DNA of 34,159 nucleotides from an uncultured Lachnospiraceae bacterium (GCA_947626475.1 CANQSK010000014.1:1-34159); one strand, 5' to 3'. Numbered from the stretch's first letter, positions 1 to 8,344 are shown. Program-made: numbers and translations. The notes: generated from the letters alone by a model not told the origin.

Positions 1-57
1 GACACTGTACGATATTTTTCTATTCCGGCGGCCTGAAGAGAAATATCGTACAGTGTC
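1..57. repeat. Inverted repeat at the window edge, likely assembly fold-back
   Basis: Bases 1-21 are the reverse complement of bases 37-57 with one mismatch (the first 17 bases are perfect), separated by 15 bases. The repeat lies inside a coding sequence and gives a peptide start that does not fit the family. A snap-back chimera at a contig end is the simplest explanation. A true hairpin cannot be excluded. Confidence 0.6.
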
Positions 58-722
58 TGGATGACTACGGCATTCCTCTGAAGCTGAGCCACACCGTAAC
101 CCAGATCCACGGCAAAGAGAGGCTTACCGGCATCACCATCGCCGAGGTTGGACCGGACCGCAATCCGGTTCCGGGAACGGAGGAGTATTATTCCTGCGAT
201 ACCCTGCTTCTCAGCGTGGGCCTGATCCCGGAGAACGAGCTGTCCAAGGGAGCCGGCGTGTCCATGAACCGCGTCACTTCCGGACCCAATGTGGATGACC
301 GTCTGGAGACTGAGGTGGAAGGCATCTACGCCTGCGGCAATGTGCTTCACGTTCATGACCTGGTGGATTTCGTGTCCCAGGAGGCCACTCTGGCAGGCCA
401 GAACGCGGCGGCGTATGTGCTGAGAGGAAGAGAGGCGGACAAAGGCCGTCAGGTACCGCTTCTGGCGGAGAACGGCGTCCGCTATACCGTTCCCCAGACC
501 CTTAACGTAGACACCATGGAAGATGCTGTTACGGTGCGGTTCCGTGTGGCCGACGTTTACAAGGACCGCTATATTGCCATTTACTATGACGACAAGCTGA
601 TCTCCAGAAAGAAAAAGAAGGTTCTGGCTCCCGGAGAGATGGAGCAGGTGATTCTGAAGAAAAACAGCTTTGCCGATTACCCGGATATCAGCCGGATCAA
701 GATCTGCACGGAGGTAGAATAA
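1..722 (+). CDS. NAD(P)/FAD-dependent oxidoreductase, C-terminal part (5' end outside window)
   Basis: The reading frame is open from base 3 and ends at 720-722, so this is the C-terminal portion of a larger protein. It contains SGGLKRNIVQCLDDYGIPL, then a CDTLLLSVGLIPENELS strand and an acidic-Gly segment (GIYACGNVLHVHDLVD) typical of the FAD-binding end of pyridine-nucleotide-disulphide-type oxidoreductases. In clostridia this protein sits with a DUF1667 partner beside glycerol-3-phosphate dehydrogenase and is thought to pass electrons from it; that role is inferred from context. The start codon of the next gene overlaps this stop by one base, so the two are translationally coupled. The first ~21 bases repeat bases 37-57 in inverted orientation and encode HCTIFF where the family has unrelated residues, so the extreme N-terminal residues here are probably not real. 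Confidence 0.85.
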   Translation, partial: HCTIFFYSGGLKRNIVQCLDDYGIPLKLSHTVTQIHGKERLTGITIAEVGPDRNPVPGTEEYYSCDTLLLSVGLIPENELSKGAGVSMNRVTSGPNVDDRLETEVEGIYACGNVLHVHDLVDFVSQEATLAGQNAAAYVLRGREADKGRQVPLLAENGVRYTVPQTLNVDTMEDAVTVRFRVADVYKDRYIAIYYDDKLISRKKKKVLAPGEMEQVILKKNSFADYPDISRIKICTEVE

Positions 723-1084
723 TGGAGACGAGAAATCTGATTTGCATCGGCTGCCCTCTGGGCTGCCCTGTAACTGTTACGATTGACGGTGAGAATATCA
801 ATGTGACCGGCAACACCTGCCCGAGAGGAGCGGACTACGCAAAGAAAGAGGTCTTAAGTCCGACCAGGATCGTGACCTCCAGCATCCGGGTGGACGGCGG
901 CGATATCGCCATGGTTTCCGTCAAGACCAAGAGCGACATTCCCAAGTCCAAGATTTTCGACGTTATGAAGGAGATCCGGGCAGCCAGGGTAGACGCGCCG
1001 GTGACTATGGGCCAGGTGCTGATCTCGGACTGCGCCGGAACCGGAGTGGATATTATCGCGACGAAGACCGTAGCAAAGGCTTAA
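722..1084 (+). CDS. DUF1667 domain protein (CxxC small protein of the glp locus)
   Basis: A 120-residue protein beginning METRNLICIGCPLGCPV. It has cysteines at about residues 8, 11, 15 and 33 (the last in GNTCPRGADYA), a four-Cys arrangement suited to a metal or Fe-S cluster. DUF1667 proteins are regularly encoded directly after the FAD oxidoreductase found here, next to anaerobic glycerol-3-phosphate dehydrogenase genes. They are presumed to be an electron-transfer subunit, but the exact function is not established. The length is normal for the family. The ATG overlaps the previous stop codon by one base, indicating coupled translation and probably a stoichiometric complex with the upstream protein. 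Confidence 0.88.
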   Translation: METRNLICIGCPLGCPVTVTIDGENINVTGNTCPRGADYAKKEVLSPTRIVTSSIRVDGGDIAMVSVKTKSDIPKSKIFDVMKEIRAARVDAPVTMGQVLISDCAGTGVDIIATKTVAKA

Positions 1085-1117
1085 GTCCTGGGGCCGGACA
1101 CAGAATGGTGGAACAGA

Positions 1118-1972
1118 ATGAACAAAAACGGAAGATCTGCGCCCGGCGCGCAGGATAAAGACAGGGGGAGAGCGGCTCTTCTTGCCGACATCCGGCTGTT
1201 TGTCCTGGATATGGACGGTACGTTCTACCTGGGAGACCGCCGTCTGGACGGTTCTCTGGAATTTGTCCGGTACGTTCAGGAAAAAGGAAGAAGAATCCTG
1301 TTTTTTACCAACAACTCATCCCGGTCTCCGGAGGTGTATGTGGACCGGCTGGCAGGAATGGACTGCCGGATCAGCCGGGACCAGATCATGACCTCCGGGG
1401 ATGTGACCATCGCCTATCTGAAGGAGAATTATCCGGATAGGACGGTCTACCTGGTGGGTACCGAGGCCCTTGAGGTATGCTTTCGGGGAGAAGGCATTCC
1501 TCTGTGGGAACCGGGAGACGCCAGGCCGGATGTGGTTGTGGTTGGATTTGATAAAACGCTGACTTATGAAAAACTGGAACATGCCTGCACGTTCATCCGG
1601 GAGGGAGCGGTGTTTCTGGCTACTCATCCGGACATCAACTGTCCCACGGAGACCGGGTTCATACCGGACTGCGGCTCAATCTGCGCGGCGATCACGCTCT
1701 CCACAGGGGTAAAACCCAAGTACCTGGGCAAGCCTTTTCAGGAGACGGTGGATATGGTGCGGCTTCGGACAGGCGTGGAACCGGCTCAGATGGCGTTTGT
1801 AGGAGACAGGCTCTATACGGATGTGGCCGCCGGCGTCAACTGCGGAGCCAGGGGGCTTTTGGTGCTGTCCGGTGAGACGAAGCTGGAGGATGTGGCCGCG
1901 TCTCAGATAAAACCAGACGGGATCTACCGTTCTCTGGGAGAAATGAAGGAACTGTTGGAGACGGTGCTGTAG
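1118..1972 (+). CDS. HAD-IIA family phosphatase (NagD/phosphoglycerol phosphatase-like)
   Basis: 284 residues. HAD motif I is LDMDGTFYLGD with nucleophile Asp31 and acid/base Asp33. Motif II is FFTNNSSR, the motif III lysine is in GKPFQETVDM, and motif IV is FVGDRLYTDVAAG. The cap between motifs II and III marks subclass IIA, which includes NagD, p-nitrophenyl phosphatases and glycerol-phosphate phosphatases. The enzyme is cytoplasmic and Mg-dependent, hydrolysing a small phosphate ester. Position after the FAD/DUF1667 pair makes glycerol-3-phosphate or a related sugar phosphate a reasonable substrate, but this is inference. The first ~22 residues precede the conserved core and the upstream SD is weak, so the start is moderately certain. 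A bidirectional terminator follows. Confidence 0.85.
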   Translation: MNKNGRSAPGAQDKDRGRAALLADIRLFVLDMDGTFYLGDRRLDGSLEFVRYVQEKGRRILFFTNNSSRSPEVYVDRLAGMDCRISRDQIMTSGDVTIAYLKENYPDRTVYLVGTEALEVCFRGEGIPLWEPGDARPDVVVVGFDKTLTYEKLEHACTFIREGAVFLATHPDINCPTETGFIPDCGSICAAITLSTGVKPKYLGKPFQETVDMVRLRTGVEPAQMAFVGDRLYTDVAAGVNCGARGLLVLSGETKLEDVAASQIKPDGIYRSLGEMKELLETVL

Positions 1973-2001
1973 AGCCGGAGGAAATATGTGTCGGAACGAT
2001 T

Positions 2002-2046
2002 AAAAAACGCTGCGCAGGGGGCGAGTCCCCGAACGCAGCGTTTTTT
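2002..2046. terminator. Bidirectional intrinsic terminator between convergent genes
   Basis: The stem AAAAAACGCTGCG (2002-2014) pairs with CGCAGCGTTTTTT (2034-2046). The loop contains a second small GGGG/CCCC helix. The A-run and T-run flank the GC stem on both strands, so it can end transcription of the plus-strand HAD gene and of the minus-strand gene ending at 2059. Confidence 0.9.
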
Positions 2047-2058
2047 CTCACTCCCGGA

Positions 2059-2751
2059 TTATGGTTCCGGGTCCATTTCAAAAGCGTAGCGCAGGAATTT
2101 CAGAATAGTATCTTTATGTTTGGTGTAGGAATAGACGATGAGATAATGGGGATTTTCCTTCTGAGCGGCGGAATCCCTGGTGAACCGTGATCCCTCCAGG
2201 CTGAGGGCGCAGGCCTTTCGCTTTCCGGTGCCGTCGGCGGCATAGAGCAGCTGGCCGCGGAACCGTTCCAGCATGTCGTCCGGAAGAAATTCCTCCAGAT
2301 CCTGAATGGGAAAGCTGGGAGCGTAGGTTTCTACCAGGGGGCCGGTGGTGACCAGAAAATCCAGTTCCCGGGCGGATACATAGGCCATGATCTTTCCCTG
2401 GCTGGCAGTGTTGTAATCAGCGGAGGAACCGGTGATCACGTAGAGGCTGTCGTCAAAAATAATCTGCTGTCCTTTGGCCAGACCAAGATAGGCGGAAAAG
2501 TCATCCGCAAGTTTTTGGGCAGGGAACAGATTCTCGTCATCGTTGGAGAAGAAGCCCTCCAGAACCGTATCCCGACGGGTCTCCAGCCACATATCGCCCA
2601 GATAGTAACCCAGGAGGCAGAGACACAGAAAAATGAAGAACGCTCCCTTATAATAGTCCAGGATAAAGCGTATTTTCTGCCGGAAGGGCAGAGATTTCAG
2701 CGTCGCCCGGTCATTTGCAAATTTTTTTTGAAAATTGCGGAAAATTTTCAT
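2059..2751 (-). CDS. Hypothetical single-pass membrane protein
   Basis: 230 residues; I do not recognise the family. The N-terminus is basic (KIFRNFQKKFANDRATLKSLPFRQKIRF), followed by one hydrophobic segment at about residues 36-50 (GAFFIFLCLCLLGYYLGD). The remaining ~180 residues look soluble and mixed alpha/beta, with no catalytic motif I can name. The topology predicts a cytoplasmic N-terminus and a large extracellular domain. An AAGAAGGTG ribosome binding site lies just upstream on the minus strand. It is divergent from the YesL-like gene across a ~60-base gap, so the promoters are back to back and the two may share regulation. Function is unknown. Confidence 0.75.
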   Translation of the reverse strand: MKIFRNFQKKFANDRATLKSLPFRQKIRFILDYYKGAFFIFLCLCLLGYYLGDMWLETRRDTVLEGFFSNDDENLFPAQKLADDFSAYLGLAKGQQIIFDDSLYVITGSSADYNTASQGKIMAYVSARELDFLVTTGPLVETYAPSFPIQDLEEFLPDDMLERFRGQLLYAADGTGKRKACALSLEGSRFTRDSAAQKENPHYLIVYSYTKHKDTILKFLRYAFEMDPEP

Positions 2752-2813
2752 GAAATTTCACCTTCTTTGCCCAAAGTATGATAAAATATATAGAAAAGAA
2801 AGGAGCACGCCCT

Positions 2814-3455
2814 ATGAATCTGAACGGCATTTTCAATCCGGAAAATAAATTCTGGAGCTTTATGGAAAAGATAACGGATGTATTCTTCCTGGGAATCCTG
2901 TGGTTTTTGTTTTCACTGCCCGTTTTTACCGTAGGAGCGGCCACGACTTCCCTCTATCAGTTCACCCTGAAGCAGGCGGACAACGAGGAGGGGTATGTGT
3001 GGAGAAGCTTCTGGAAAGCGTTCCGGAAAAATTTTCTTCCGGCTACGATCTTGTGGCTGATCATTCTGGCGGCCGGCGGTTTTCTGGCAGCTGATCTGTG
3101 GGCCTGCATGAATATCGCCGTGGCCAGACCGGTGCGGACCGTGTGTCTGGGAGTCCTGCTCTGCCTTCTCCTTGTGTACGCGCTGACGGCTCTGTATATA
3201 TTCCCGATTCTGTCCCGGTTCCATATGCCGGTAAGGAAGATCCTGAGCAACAGCTTCATCATGGCCATGGGAAATCTCTACGTGTCCGTGACGATTCTGG
3301 TCATCTATGTGATCTTCGGCGTGCTGACTTACTATATTCCCATTCTGTTTCCCATCTTCATGGCGCTGGCGGCCTTTGTCAGCTCCTATCTGCTGAGGTC
3401 GGTGTTCGCCAGATATCAGGAGGAGGAATCCTCAGAAGAAGATGAGACGGAGTAA
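2814..3455 (+). CDS. YesL/DUF624 family membrane protein
   Basis: 213 residues from the ATG at 2814, chosen because AAAGGAG at about 2799-2804 is correctly spaced; an in-frame ATG at 2778 lies in the promoter region without an SD. The N-terminus has the family pattern of an NPENKFWSFMEKITDVFFLGILW segment leading into SLPVFTVGAATTSLY, then further hydrophobic segments, for about five membrane helices in all. YesL-like proteins commonly sit next to sugar ABC importers and LacI or AraC-type regulators in Firmicutes. Their biochemical role is unknown. A tatgataaaat sequence around 2777-2787 is a possible -10 element. A terminator follows the stop codon. Confidence 0.85.
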   Translation: MNLNGIFNPENKFWSFMEKITDVFFLGILWFLFSLPVFTVGAATTSLYQFTLKQADNEEGYVWRSFWKAFRKNFLPATILWLIILAAGGFLAADLWACMNIAVARPVRTVCLGVLLCLLLVYALTALYIFPILSRFHMPVRKILSNSFIMAMGNLYVSVTILVIYVIFGVLTYYIPILFPIFMALAAFVSSYLLRSVFARYQEEESSEEDETE

Positions 3456-3468
3456 ATTCCTGAAAACT

Positions 3469-3497
3469 GGGAGCCTGCGCAAGTCAGGCTCCCTTTT
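3469..3497. terminator. Intrinsic terminator, probably bidirectional
   Basis: GGGAGCCTG (3469-3477) pairs perfectly with CAGGCTCCC (3485-3493) and is followed by TTTT. It lies between the convergent YesL-like and LacI-type genes. On the minus strand the stem is followed by agtttt, so it may serve both genes. Confidence 0.85.
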
Positions 3498-3512
3498 GGC
3501 TTATTTATAGGG

Positions 3513-4583
3513 TCATGTGGCTTCGACAGGCACAGCAGCCGGTCCGGTAGAGCCTCCTATCATCAGGTCGCTCTGGTATTCCATGCGGGTGATGGCCTTG
3601 CCCTGCGTCTCGTCTTCCTGAGCCTGCAGCTTGTCTGCCAGAAGGCGGACACTGCTTCGGCCGCGGCCGACGATGGAATGTTCGATGGTGGTAAGGTTGA
3701 TCCCTTCAAAACGGGACGGGTAAATGTTGTCGAATCCGCAGAGGCTGATGTCCTCCGGAATCCGTTTGCCTGCTTCCAGGATGGCCTTTCTGACGCCGTA
3801 CGCCACCATGTCGTTGATGGCCACAATGGCGGTGATCTCAGGATGCTCCTTTAAGCACTTCTGGGTCAGCAGATATCCTACTTCCTGTTCTACGGAAATG
3901 ACGTACAGCTCTCTGTGAGGCGATACGTCCTGGCTGTAAACGGTGACGCTGCCGTCCGGACAGGAATCGGCGACTTCGTCCTTCAAGCCGTTACAGCGGT
4001 TTACGCGAGAGGAATGCTCGCTGTTCAGCGTGGTGGACACAAAAGCGATGTGTCTGTGCCCCAGTTCAATCAGATGCGCGGCTACCATACGCCCTGCTGA
4101 ATAGTTGTTCACGTCTACAGTGTCAATGTTAATGTTGTAGGTCTTGTCTCCCACAGTCACCATGGGTACCAGTTTGCTGATTTCCTCCGCGAGGTGAGGC
4201 TGCTGGGGGATCATGGCGAATATAACGCCAACGATCATGGGCCTGGCGGCCAGCTCCAGAATCTCACGCTCCGCGTTCTTATTCCAGTATGTGGTGAAAA
4301 TCAGAGTCAGATATCCACGAACCCGGGCCTCCTGTTCCATGCTCTGGATCAGGGTGGTGTAATAAGGGTTCATAAGCGACGGGCAAACAATGAGGATGAT
4401 ATCTTTGGCGCTTTTGCCTCGCTGTTTTTTAGGCAGATATCCTAATTCGCGGGTAGCCTGATACACATTTTGGATAGTCTGCTCTGAGAAACGCTGCAGG
4501 TTCTTTCCGCTGAGGATCATCGATACACATGCCGGCGATACTCCTGCGTTGGTGGCGATATCTTTGATCGTAGGTTTCTTCAT
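3513..4583 (-). CDS. LacI/GalR family transcriptional repressor
   Basis: 356 residues. The N-terminal helix-turn-helix is the family signature (PTIKDIATNAGVSPACVSMIL, residues ~4-24), followed by the hinge region ending near residue 60. The rest is a periplasmic-binding-like sensor with the usual landmarks: NPYYTTLIQSME, GRMVAAHLIELGHRHIAFV, TAIVAINDMVAYGVRKAI and SLCGFDNIYPS. It binds DNA as a dimer and responds to a sugar or related metabolite. It is divergent from the ABC importer genes starting at 4946, so control of that operon and of itself is likely. An AGGAGGAAG site precedes the ATG on the minus strand. The effector cannot be told from sequence; a glycerol-phosphate ester or sugar is plausible from context. 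Confidence 0.92.
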   Translation of the reverse strand: MKKPTIKDIATNAGVSPACVSMILSGKNLQRFSEQTIQNVYQATRELGYLPKKQRGKSAKDIILIVCPSLMNPYYTTLIQSMEQEARVRGYLTLIFTTYWNKNAEREILELAARPMIVGVIFAMIPQQPHLAEEISKLVPMVTVGDKTYNINIDTVDVNNYSAGRMVAAHLIELGHRHIAFVSTTLNSEHSSRVNRCNGLKDEVADSCPDGSVTVYSQDVSPHRELYVISVEQEVGYLLTQKCLKEHPEITAIVAINDMVAYGVRKAILEAGKRIPEDISLCGFDNIYPSRFEGINLTTIEHSIVGRGRSSVRLLADKLQAQEDETQGKAITRMEYQSDLMIGGSTGPAAVPVEAT

Positions 4584-4945
4584 ACAAACTTCCTCCTGAA
4601 AACGATGGGTCTATGCTTTCATTCTCAAAGTTTAGCATTTTTCAGCAGAAAAATCAATCTTTTTTTCACAAGAATTATGAACAATGTTTATTGAAAAGAC
4701 ATGTTAAATTTGCTTAAATTTTGAAAATAATTTTGTTTAAATATTGACAAACAGCACCAAGATGTGTTACCTTAAAAGAGCGAAGAAATGTCGTAATGTT
4801 ACCGGGCAGCAGTGATAAAAAATGTTGAACCAATTGGATAAATTAATTGAAAAATGAGTAAAATTTTAACCAAAATTTAACAACTTATTCCGGCTGCCAA
4901 AACAAACACTTATATGTTTAACTAAGAATGGAGGGTATGTATCAA
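4584..4945. other. AT-rich divergent control region between the LacI-type repressor and ABC operon
   Basis: 362 bases without a gene. Besides the promoter listed separately it holds TGAAAACGATGGGT at 4597-4610, whose left half fits LacI/CcpA-type operators but whose right half does not. It also holds the palindrome CCAATTGG at 4830-4837 and a near-direct repeat (AAAATTTTAAC then CAAAATTTAAC, about 4860-4881) just before the lipoprotein start. Any of these may bind the repressor. None is a convincing full operator. Confidence 0.5.
4744..4773 (+). promoter_or_regulatory. Candidate promoter of the ABC importer operon
   Basis: A perfect -35 TTGACA (4744-4749) is followed after 18 bases by TACCTT (4768-4773), a weak -10. 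The transcript would have a ~165-base leader before the lipoprotein start. The weak -10 suggests an activator or a tightly regulated promoter. Confidence 0.45.
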
Positions 4946-6337
4946 ATGAAAAAAGTGTTAGCAGTTGTAATGACCATGGCAATGGCTGCCGGCCTGTTGG
5001 CAGGCTGCAGCGGCGGCGGTTCCACAGGCGGCGGAGCTGCTGCTGCGCAGCAGACCACCCAGGAGGCCGCGGCTGATTCATCCGGTAGCGGAGAAGCAGC
5101 GGCGGAGACCGAGGCGGCAGAAGCGGCGGACGCTTCCATGTATGAAGTGACCGAGCCGATCACCATTCAGTGGTGGCATTCCATCGAGGACCAGCACAGC
5201 TGGATCGTGGAAGAAGTAGTGAATGATTTTAACAGCTCCCAGGATCTGATCACCGTTGAGCCTGTCTATGTAGGAAGCTACGCTCAGGTGAACGAGGCTC
5301 TGGTGGCGGCTCACGCGGCAGGCACCGGACTTCCGGCTGTGACCGTGGCCAACACTCCTTATGTTGCTGAGTACGGCGCCGGCGGACTGACTGAGGATCT
5401 GGGACCCTACGCGGCAGCTACCGGGTATGACCTGGAGGACTTCTCAGCAGGTATGCTTCTTGCTTCCCAGTATGAGGGCAAGCAGGTGGCTCTTCCCTTC
5501 CTGATCTCCACGCAGGTTATCTATTATAATAAGGATATCGCTGACGCGGAGGGCATCGAGGTTCCCGAGGACTGGAGCGGAATGGATGAATTCCTGGAGA
5601 AGGCGGCAGCCAACGGCCGCACGGGCCTGAGCATCCCCGGCTGGGACCAGTGGTATTTTGAGACCTTCTATCTGAACAGAGGCCTGAACATCATCAATGA
5701 CGATCAGGTTTCGACGGATCTGGGCAGCGAAGCCGGTCTGGAGCTGGCCCATCAGTTCAAAGACTGGTATGACAAGGGTTGGATCTACTGGACGGACAAC
5801 GGAAGCGACGCTTCCTCCAACATGAGGCAGAGCTTCATCGACGGCAAGGCTTTCGCGGTTTCCCATACCAGCTCCCTGTACACCACCTATGTGGATTCCT
5901 GTGATTTCGAGGTTGGCATGGCATGGCTTCCCGGCTACAACGGCAGCAAGGATCAGGAGATCGGCGGCTGCGTACTGCTGATCCCGTCCAAGAACGACCA
6001 GGCTACCAAGAACGCGGCATGGCAGTTCCTGTGCTATCTGTGCGGCAAAGAGACCAACATGAAGTGGGCCAGCGCCACAGGCTATATGCCCACCAGAAAC
6101 TCTGTGCTGACCACCGACGAAGGCAAGGCGTTCCTGGAAGAGAAACCGGCGTTCCAGTGCATCTTTGACAACCTGAACCTGATTTATCCGAGAATCCAGC
6201 ATCCGGGCTGGAACCAGCTGGCTACCATCTGGAAGAACTACATGATCGAGATCATGTATGAGGATGTGGATATCGACAGCAAGATCGCCGATATGGCGGA
6301 GGAGATCGACGAGGTCCTGGAGGACGCCGTCGGATAA
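4946..6337 (+). CDS. Extracellular solute-binding lipoprotein, UgpB-like (ABC importer)
   Basis: 463 residues from the ATG at 4946, chosen because GGAGGG (4930-4935) is 10 bases upstream and the protein then begins directly with a lipoprotein signal (MKKVLAVV...LLAGC, lipobox Cys21). A low-complexity Gly/Ala/Glu linker follows to about residue 60. The mature domain is a family 1 binding protein: IQWWHSIEDQHSWIVEEVV, DFNSSQDLITVEPVYVGSY and PFLISTQVIYYNKDIA. The DFN-SQ/PVY-GSY pattern resembles UgpB, which binds glycerol-3-phosphate or glycerophosphocholine. Two permease genes and a glycerophosphodiesterase follow, supporting a phosphodiester ligand, though a sugar cannot be excluded. No ATPase gene is in the window; a shared MsmK/UgpC-type ATPase elsewhere is likely. 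Confidence 0.88.
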   Translation: MKKVLAVVMTMAMAAGLLAGCSGGGSTGGGAAAAQQTTQEAAADSSGSGEAAAETEAAEAADASMYEVTEPITIQWWHSIEDQHSWIVEEVVNDFNSSQDLITVEPVYVGSYAQVNEALVAAHAAGTGLPAVTVANTPYVAEYGAGGLTEDLGPYAAATGYDLEDFSAGMLLASQYEGKQVALPFLISTQVIYYNKDIADAEGIEVPEDWSGMDEFLEKAAANGRTGLSIPGWDQWYFETFYLNRGLNIINDDQVSTDLGSEAGLELAHQFKDWYDKGWIYWTDNGSDASSNMRQSFIDGKAFAVSHTSSLYTTYVDSCDFEVGMAWLPGYNGSKDQEIGGCVLLIPSKNDQATKNAAWQFLCYLCGKETNMKWASATGYMPTRNSVLTTDEGKAFLEEKPAFQCIFDNLNLIYPRIQHPGWNQLATIWKNYMIEIMYEDVDIDSKIADMAEEIDEVLEDAVG

Positions 6338-6396
6338 TGTGAGACAGCAGCGAGATGCTAACGGCCTCCGGCATTGGCCGCCGGAGGCCTCACATT
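6336..6396 (+). promoter_or_regulatory. Nested intercistronic hairpin after the binding-protein gene
   Basis: A perfect 10-bp stem GGCCTCCGGC (6363-6372)/GCCGGAGGCC (6380-6389) sits inside an outer pair AATGTGAG (6336-6343)/CTCACATT (6389-6396). No T-run follows. Such structures between binding-protein and permease genes usually stabilise the upstream mRNA or partially terminate, giving excess binding protein over permease. Confidence 0.75.
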
Positions 6397-6413
6397 TATA
6401 GAAGGAGGACAAC

Positions 6414-7322
6414 GTGGAGAAAAAACCATTATTAAATCCAAAGACTACGTCTGCTATAAAGGATTTCGTCTGCGTCCTGCCGTCGCTGATCCTCATAGCA
6501 GTATTTACCTACTATCCCATCTGCAAGCTGGTCCAGATCAGCTTTACCGACTGGAACCTGCTGAATGATACCTGGAATTATGTGGGCATGAAGAACTGGG
6601 TGTGGCTGTTTAACGGTTCCGGAACCAAATATCTTCTGAACTCCCTGAAGGTCACCATCCTGTATTCCATCGGCGAGCTTACCATTACCCTGGTAGGCGG
6701 CCTTATCTTCGCCATGATCTTCAACCGCATGAACGGAGCGTTCTCCATCATGCGCGCCATCGTGTTCATGCCCAAGTACGTGGCTATGTCATCCGCGGCC
6801 GTAGTTTTCCTGTGGATCCTGAACACCGATACCGGTATTCTGAACTATCTTCTTGGTTTCTTCGGCATTGCTCCCGTAGCGTGGCTGCAGAACCGCCACA
6901 CCGCGCTGTTCGCGGTGCTGATGGTTACCGGCTGGAGGGCTATCGGTTACGGCATGATGATCTATCTGTCCGCCATGATCGGTATTTCCAAGGATTACTA
7001 TGAGGCTGCTTCCCTGGACGGCGCGACTGCATGGCAGAGATTCTGGAAGATCACGATCCCCATGCTTTCGCCTACAACATTGTTCCTGTTCGTGACGACA
7101 TTCCTTTCTTCCATGAAGGTATTCCAGTCCATCGATATCCTGACCAGCGGCGGACCTTACCGTTCCACCGAGGTGTTCGTGTACAAGATCTACCAGTACG
7201 CTATGGAAGATTTCCGTATGGACCGGGCGTCGGTTATCGCGATCGCGTTCTTTGTGCTGTTACTGGTGTTTACGGCGCTGACCTTTAAGGTGTCCAACAA
7301 CAGCGTCCACTACGATTCATAA
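6414..7322 (+). CDS. Sugar/glycerophosphodiester ABC importer permease 1 (UgpA/MalF-type)
   Basis: 302 residues with a GTG start; AAGGAGGA at 6402-6409 is ideally placed. It is a MalF-type inner-membrane permease of about six helices, opening with CVLPSLILIAVFTYYPICKL. The cytoplasmic coupling (EAA) loop is YYEAASLDGATAWQRFWKI followed by TIPMLSPT, which docks with the ATPase. It forms a heterodimer with the product of the next gene, 11 bases downstream, and takes substrate from the lipoprotein encoded upstream. UgpA-like assignment rests on the UgpB-like partner and the downstream phosphodiesterase rather than on any residue in this protein. Confidence 0.9.
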   Translation: MEKKPLLNPKTTSAIKDFVCVLPSLILIAVFTYYPICKLVQISFTDWNLLNDTWNYVGMKNWVWLFNGSGTKYLLNSLKVTILYSIGELTITLVGGLIFAMIFNRMNGAFSIMRAIVFMPKYVAMSSAAVVFLWILNTDTGILNYLLGFFGIAPVAWLQNRHTALFAVLMVTGWRAIGYGMMIYLSAMIGISKDYYEAASLDGATAWQRFWKITIPMLSPTTLFLFVTTFLSSMKVFQSIDILTSGGPYRSTEVFVYKIYQYAMEDFRMDRASVIAIAFFVLLLVFTALTFKVSNNSVHYDS

Positions 7323-7333
7323 GGAGGGCGGAT

Positions 7334-8215
7334 ATGAGCGAAGCAAAAACTTCTACCCGGCTGGAGCGGGAGGCGGCGGCCAAGAGAAAGAGAAAGATCA
7401 TAGCCGCCGTACAGTATACCCTGGCCATTATCGTCACCCTGATCGTACTCTTCCCTCTGTACTGGATGATTTCCTCGTCCGTGAAGTCACAGGAGGAGAT
7501 TCTTCTGGCAGTGCCGACTTTGTGGCCTCATGAGATTCATCTGGAGAACTATCTGAGTGTATTTAAGCGGGTTAATTTCGGCAAGTATTATTATAATACC
7601 ATTGTCATGACGGCCGGAATCCTGATCTCCCAGATCGTCACCGGCGTGTTTGCCGCTTACGGATTTTCCAAGGGCAAATTCAAAGGTCAGGGCGTGTGCT
7701 TCCTGTTCGTTCTGGGAGCGCTGATGATACCCATTCAGGTTACGTTCATTCCTATTTACATCATGTGCGCTAACTGGGGACTGAACGATACATTCCTGGG
7801 CCTGATCCTGCCGGAGTGTATTTCTCCATACTACATTTTCATGCTGCGTCAGACCTTCATGGCCATCGACGACAGCTACATTGACGCAGCCAAGGTAGAC
7901 GGCCTGGGCAGAGTCGGAGTCATCACCAAGATCTTGACGCCCATGTGTAAGTCTACACTGTTTACCACCACACTGGTTACGTTTACGAATGGTTGGAACA
8001 GTTACTTTTGGCCCAAGATCATCGCCAAGAACGAGCAGCGCCGCGTGCTTACCGTAGGTCTGGCGCAGCTTAAGAACACCTTCGCAGGGCAGGCGACCAT
8101 GAACAACCATGAGATCATGGCCGGCGCCGTGATGGCGATCCTGCCGGTAGTGATCATGTTCTTTATGTTCCAGAAATACATGCTGACCGGTTACTCCAAG
8201 GCGGCGATGAAGTAA
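7334..8215 (+). CDS. Sugar/glycerophosphodiester ABC importer permease 2 (UgpE/MalG-type)
   Basis: 293 residues; AAGGAGGG is just upstream of the ATG. A basic N-terminus (RLEREAAAKRKRKIIA) precedes a first helix and the LFPLYWMISSSVKSQEEIL segment typical of MalG-type permeases. The EAA coupling loop is YIDAAKVDGLGRVGVITKI followed by LTPMCKST. The protein ends in the common SKAAMK-type tail. It pairs with the preceding permease to form the transmembrane pore. No terminator is evident after it, but a separate promoter lies before the next gene, so the phosphodiesterase can be transcribed independently. Confidence 0.9.
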   Translation: MSEAKTSTRLEREAAAKRKRKIIAAVQYTLAIIVTLIVLFPLYWMISSSVKSQEEILLAVPTLWPHEIHLENYLSVFKRVNFGKYYYNTIVMTAGILISQIVTGVFAAYGFSKGKFKGQGVCFLFVLGALMIPIQVTFIPIYIMCANWGLNDTFLGLILPECISPYYIFMLRQTFMAIDDSYIDAAKVDGLGRVGVITKILTPMCKSTLFTTTLVTFTNGWNSYFWPKIIAKNEQRRVLTVGLAQLKNTFAGQATMNNHEIMAGAVMAILPVVIMFFMFQKYMLTGYSKAAMK

Positions 8216-8263
8216 TAAGACCATTCCAGCCCCGTAATATCTGAGAAAATATCGTTTCGGCAC

Positions 8264-8292
8264 TTGTCGAACGACTGAAGTTCTAGTATAAT
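8264..8292 (+). promoter_or_regulatory. Promoter for the glycerophosphodiesterase gene
   Basis: -35 TTGTCG (8264-8269), a 17-base spacer and a perfect -10 TATAAT (8287-8292). It lies 53 bases before the start codon, giving a short leader. Confidence 0.8.
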
Positions 8293-8344
8293 ATGGTGTC
8301 GGACAATATGATGGCTCAGCATCATCAGGAAAGAAGGCAAAGTT

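Noticed and set aside
5444-6496. 350-codon minus-strand open frame opposite the binding-protein gene
   Set aside because: It is antisense to a gene with a clear signal peptide, SD and family match. Its translation has no recognisable domain and reflects codon bias of the opposite strand.
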